A stretch of DNA of 49,657 bases from a virus, in IMG/VR virus record IMGVR_UViG_3300017746_000021, positions 1 to 49,657 of that record; one strand, given 5' to 3'. The position numbers were made by a program, and so were the translations under genes. The first letter of the stretch is position 1. Each line of letters begins with the position of its first letter. The notes under the pieces are model-generated. The model ran no database searches and had not been told where the DNA came from. It saw only the letters and a list, made by a program, of their open reading frames with translations. Shown here in pieces: positions 48,573-49,657 of this stretch.

Positions 48573-49657
48573 ATGTACCGTAATATTGTATATGATAAAA
48601 GACAAAAGAGTGTCATATTGTTGACATGGGACGAGGACGGAAACCGTGTTAAGCAGGAATTGAGTTATGAACCATACCTATATCTTGAGACAAGACAAGA
48701 TACTGGAATTAAATCGATTTTTGATACAAATCTAAAGAAAAAAAGCTTCATATCACCGTCTCACCGATACCGGTTTTTAAATGATGTATCCACGACGAGA
48801 ATATTTGAAAATATTAGATGGGATCAGCAATTTTTAATCGACCTGTTTCAAACTGAATGTACAAAAGATACATTCAATCAACACCCGATCAAGACATGGT
48901 TTATAGATATTGAGACATATAGTCCGGATGATTTTCCAGTCCCGGAGAAAGCAAGTGATTGTATAAATGTTATAACAATATACGACACGATAACAAAGAA
49001 ATTTACTACATTCGGTACAAAGCCATTAGAAAGACCTATCGAGAATTGTGAATACATATACCACGATACAGAGGAGAAAATGTTACAGTCATTTCTGAAT
49101 CGTGTAGCGCTCGATACACCGGATATACTCTCAGGTTGGAACAGTGAATTTTTCGACATACCATATATAATAAACAGGATTGCTAGACTGTTTGATGAAG
49201 ATACATGTCATCGCTTATCTCCGGTTGGTACTATATATCCAAGGACATTACGAACTCAGTTTGGTAGGGAAACAGTCCGGTGGTTTATCGATGGTGTATC
49301 ATGCTTGGATTACTTAGATGTATACAAGAAATTTAGTATAGGTTTAAGAGAATCGTATAAGTTAGACTCTATAGCTGAACTAGAATTAGATGAGAAGAAG
49401 GTAGATTACGGTAATATGAATCTAGCGCAGTTAGCAGATGATGATTGGCAGACATTCGTGGAATACAACGTACAGGATGTAAATCTACTCGTTCGGATGG
49501 AAGAGAAGCTTAGATATATAGAGCTGTTACGTATGTTAGCATACACAGGTTTGACCACATTCGAATCTGCGATGGGAACATTACCAGTTATAACAGGAGC
49601 AGCAACCCTAGCAGCTAGGAAAAAAGGTAAGATACTACCAACATTCATCCGCAATGA
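48573..49657 (+). CDS. gp43: DNA polymerase gp43, N-terminal part
   Basis: The frame runs off the right edge after 361 residues. The family B 3'-5' exonuclease is clear: TWFIDIETYSPDD holds the DIE motif (Exo I), LSGWNSEFFDIPYIINR is Exo II-like, and FVEYNVQDVNLLVRM the Exo III Tyr-x3-Asp. An N-terminal domain (about 1-105) starts YRNIVYDKRQKSVILL. A TATACT lies about 12 nt before ATG 48573, followed by CTAAATAA right against the start. Confidence 0.93.
   Translation, partial: MYRNIVYDKRQKSVILLTWDEDGNRVKQELSYEPYLYLETRQDTGIKSIFDTNLKKKSFISPSHRYRFLNDVSTTRIFENIRWDQQFLIDLFQTECTKDTFNQHPIKTWFIDIETYSPDDFPVPEKASDCINVITIYDTITKKFTTFGTKPLERPIENCEYIYHDTEEKMLQSFLNRVALDTPDILSGWNSEFFDIPYIINRIARLFDEDTCHRLSPVGTIYPRTLRTQFGRETVRWFIDGVSCLDYLDVYKKFSIGLRESYKLDSIAELELDEKKVDYGNMNLAQLADDDWQTFVEYNVQDVNLLVRMEEKLRYIELLRMLAYTGLTTFESAMGTLPVITGAATLAARKKGKILPTFIRN

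Noticed and set aside
1-49657. CRISPR array, integrase, transposase or insertion sequence
   Set aside because: No regularly spaced repeats, no recombinase motifs and no terminal inverted repeats with target duplications were seen.

Overview
The window is most likely part of the genome of a T4-like contractile-tailed phage (myovirus), probably from a marine host. It has diverged homologues of many T4 core proteins: gp4, gp13, gp15, portal gp20, protease gp21, scaffold gp22, capsid gp23, gp46/gp47, late sigma factor gp55, UvsW, UvsY, and the start of DNA polymerase gp43. It is AT-rich and densely packed, with many 4-bp ATGA gene overlaps. I found no tRNA, rRNA, integrase, insertion sequence or CRISPR array. 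All family names come from reading the protein sequences, without database searches.

Layout. 1-1905 (+): a gene fragment, two orphan genes with a terminator-rich gap, and a PhoH-like ATPase. 1906-4525 (-): a ClpA/ClpC-type unfoldase and a small acidic protein. 4585-7504 (+): a DpdA-like transglycosylase, a formyltransferase, a dATP/dGTP diphosphohydrolase-like protein, small proteins and a NadR-like kinase. 7576-22073 (-): the virion block, running from gp15 through a proline-linker protein, the portal, three repeat-rich structural proteins, gp13, gp4, gp21, a small core protein and gp22 to gp23. A plus-strand J-domain gene sits inside this block. 22091-22517 has no gene and looks like a structured RNA.

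22518-24796 (-): small genes, a GroES/gp31-like co-chaperonin, a gp62-like clamp-loader subunit, a small protein resembling an internal piece of the capsid protein, and a DUF366 protein. 24827-28701 (-): a glycan cluster of a TagD-like cytidylyltransferase, two glycosyltransferases, a methyltransferase and a sulfotransferase-like protein. 28732-33264 (-): a kinase homologue with a degraded P-loop, a phosphoribosyltransferase, QueE, QueD, a small membrane protein and an HxGH nucleotidyltransferase. 33309-37105: mixed strands with an S74 tail-fibre protein. 37106-42165 (-): a ligase-like protein, two PD-(D/E)XK nuclease-like proteins, several orphans and a second capsid-like peptide protein. 42209 to the end (+): uvsY-uvsW-55-47-46-glycosyltransferase-43.

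How the genes fit together. Late transcription is probably driven by gp55 from T4-type TATAAATA elements, found upstream of about 20 genes. Most lie only 5-9 nt from the start codon, so many late mRNAs should be nearly leaderless. Several non-late genes show the same geometry with TATAAT. QueD, QueE, DpdA, a DUF366 protein, a PurN-like formyltransferase and a guanine-type phosphoribosyltransferase suggest a 7-deazaguanine DNA modification pathway, possibly with an unusual (formylated or decarboxylated) end product. UvsY, UvsW, gp46/47, gp43 and the gp62-like protein form the recombination-replication module. GroES-like, J-domain and Clp-like proteins form a folding and turnover set.
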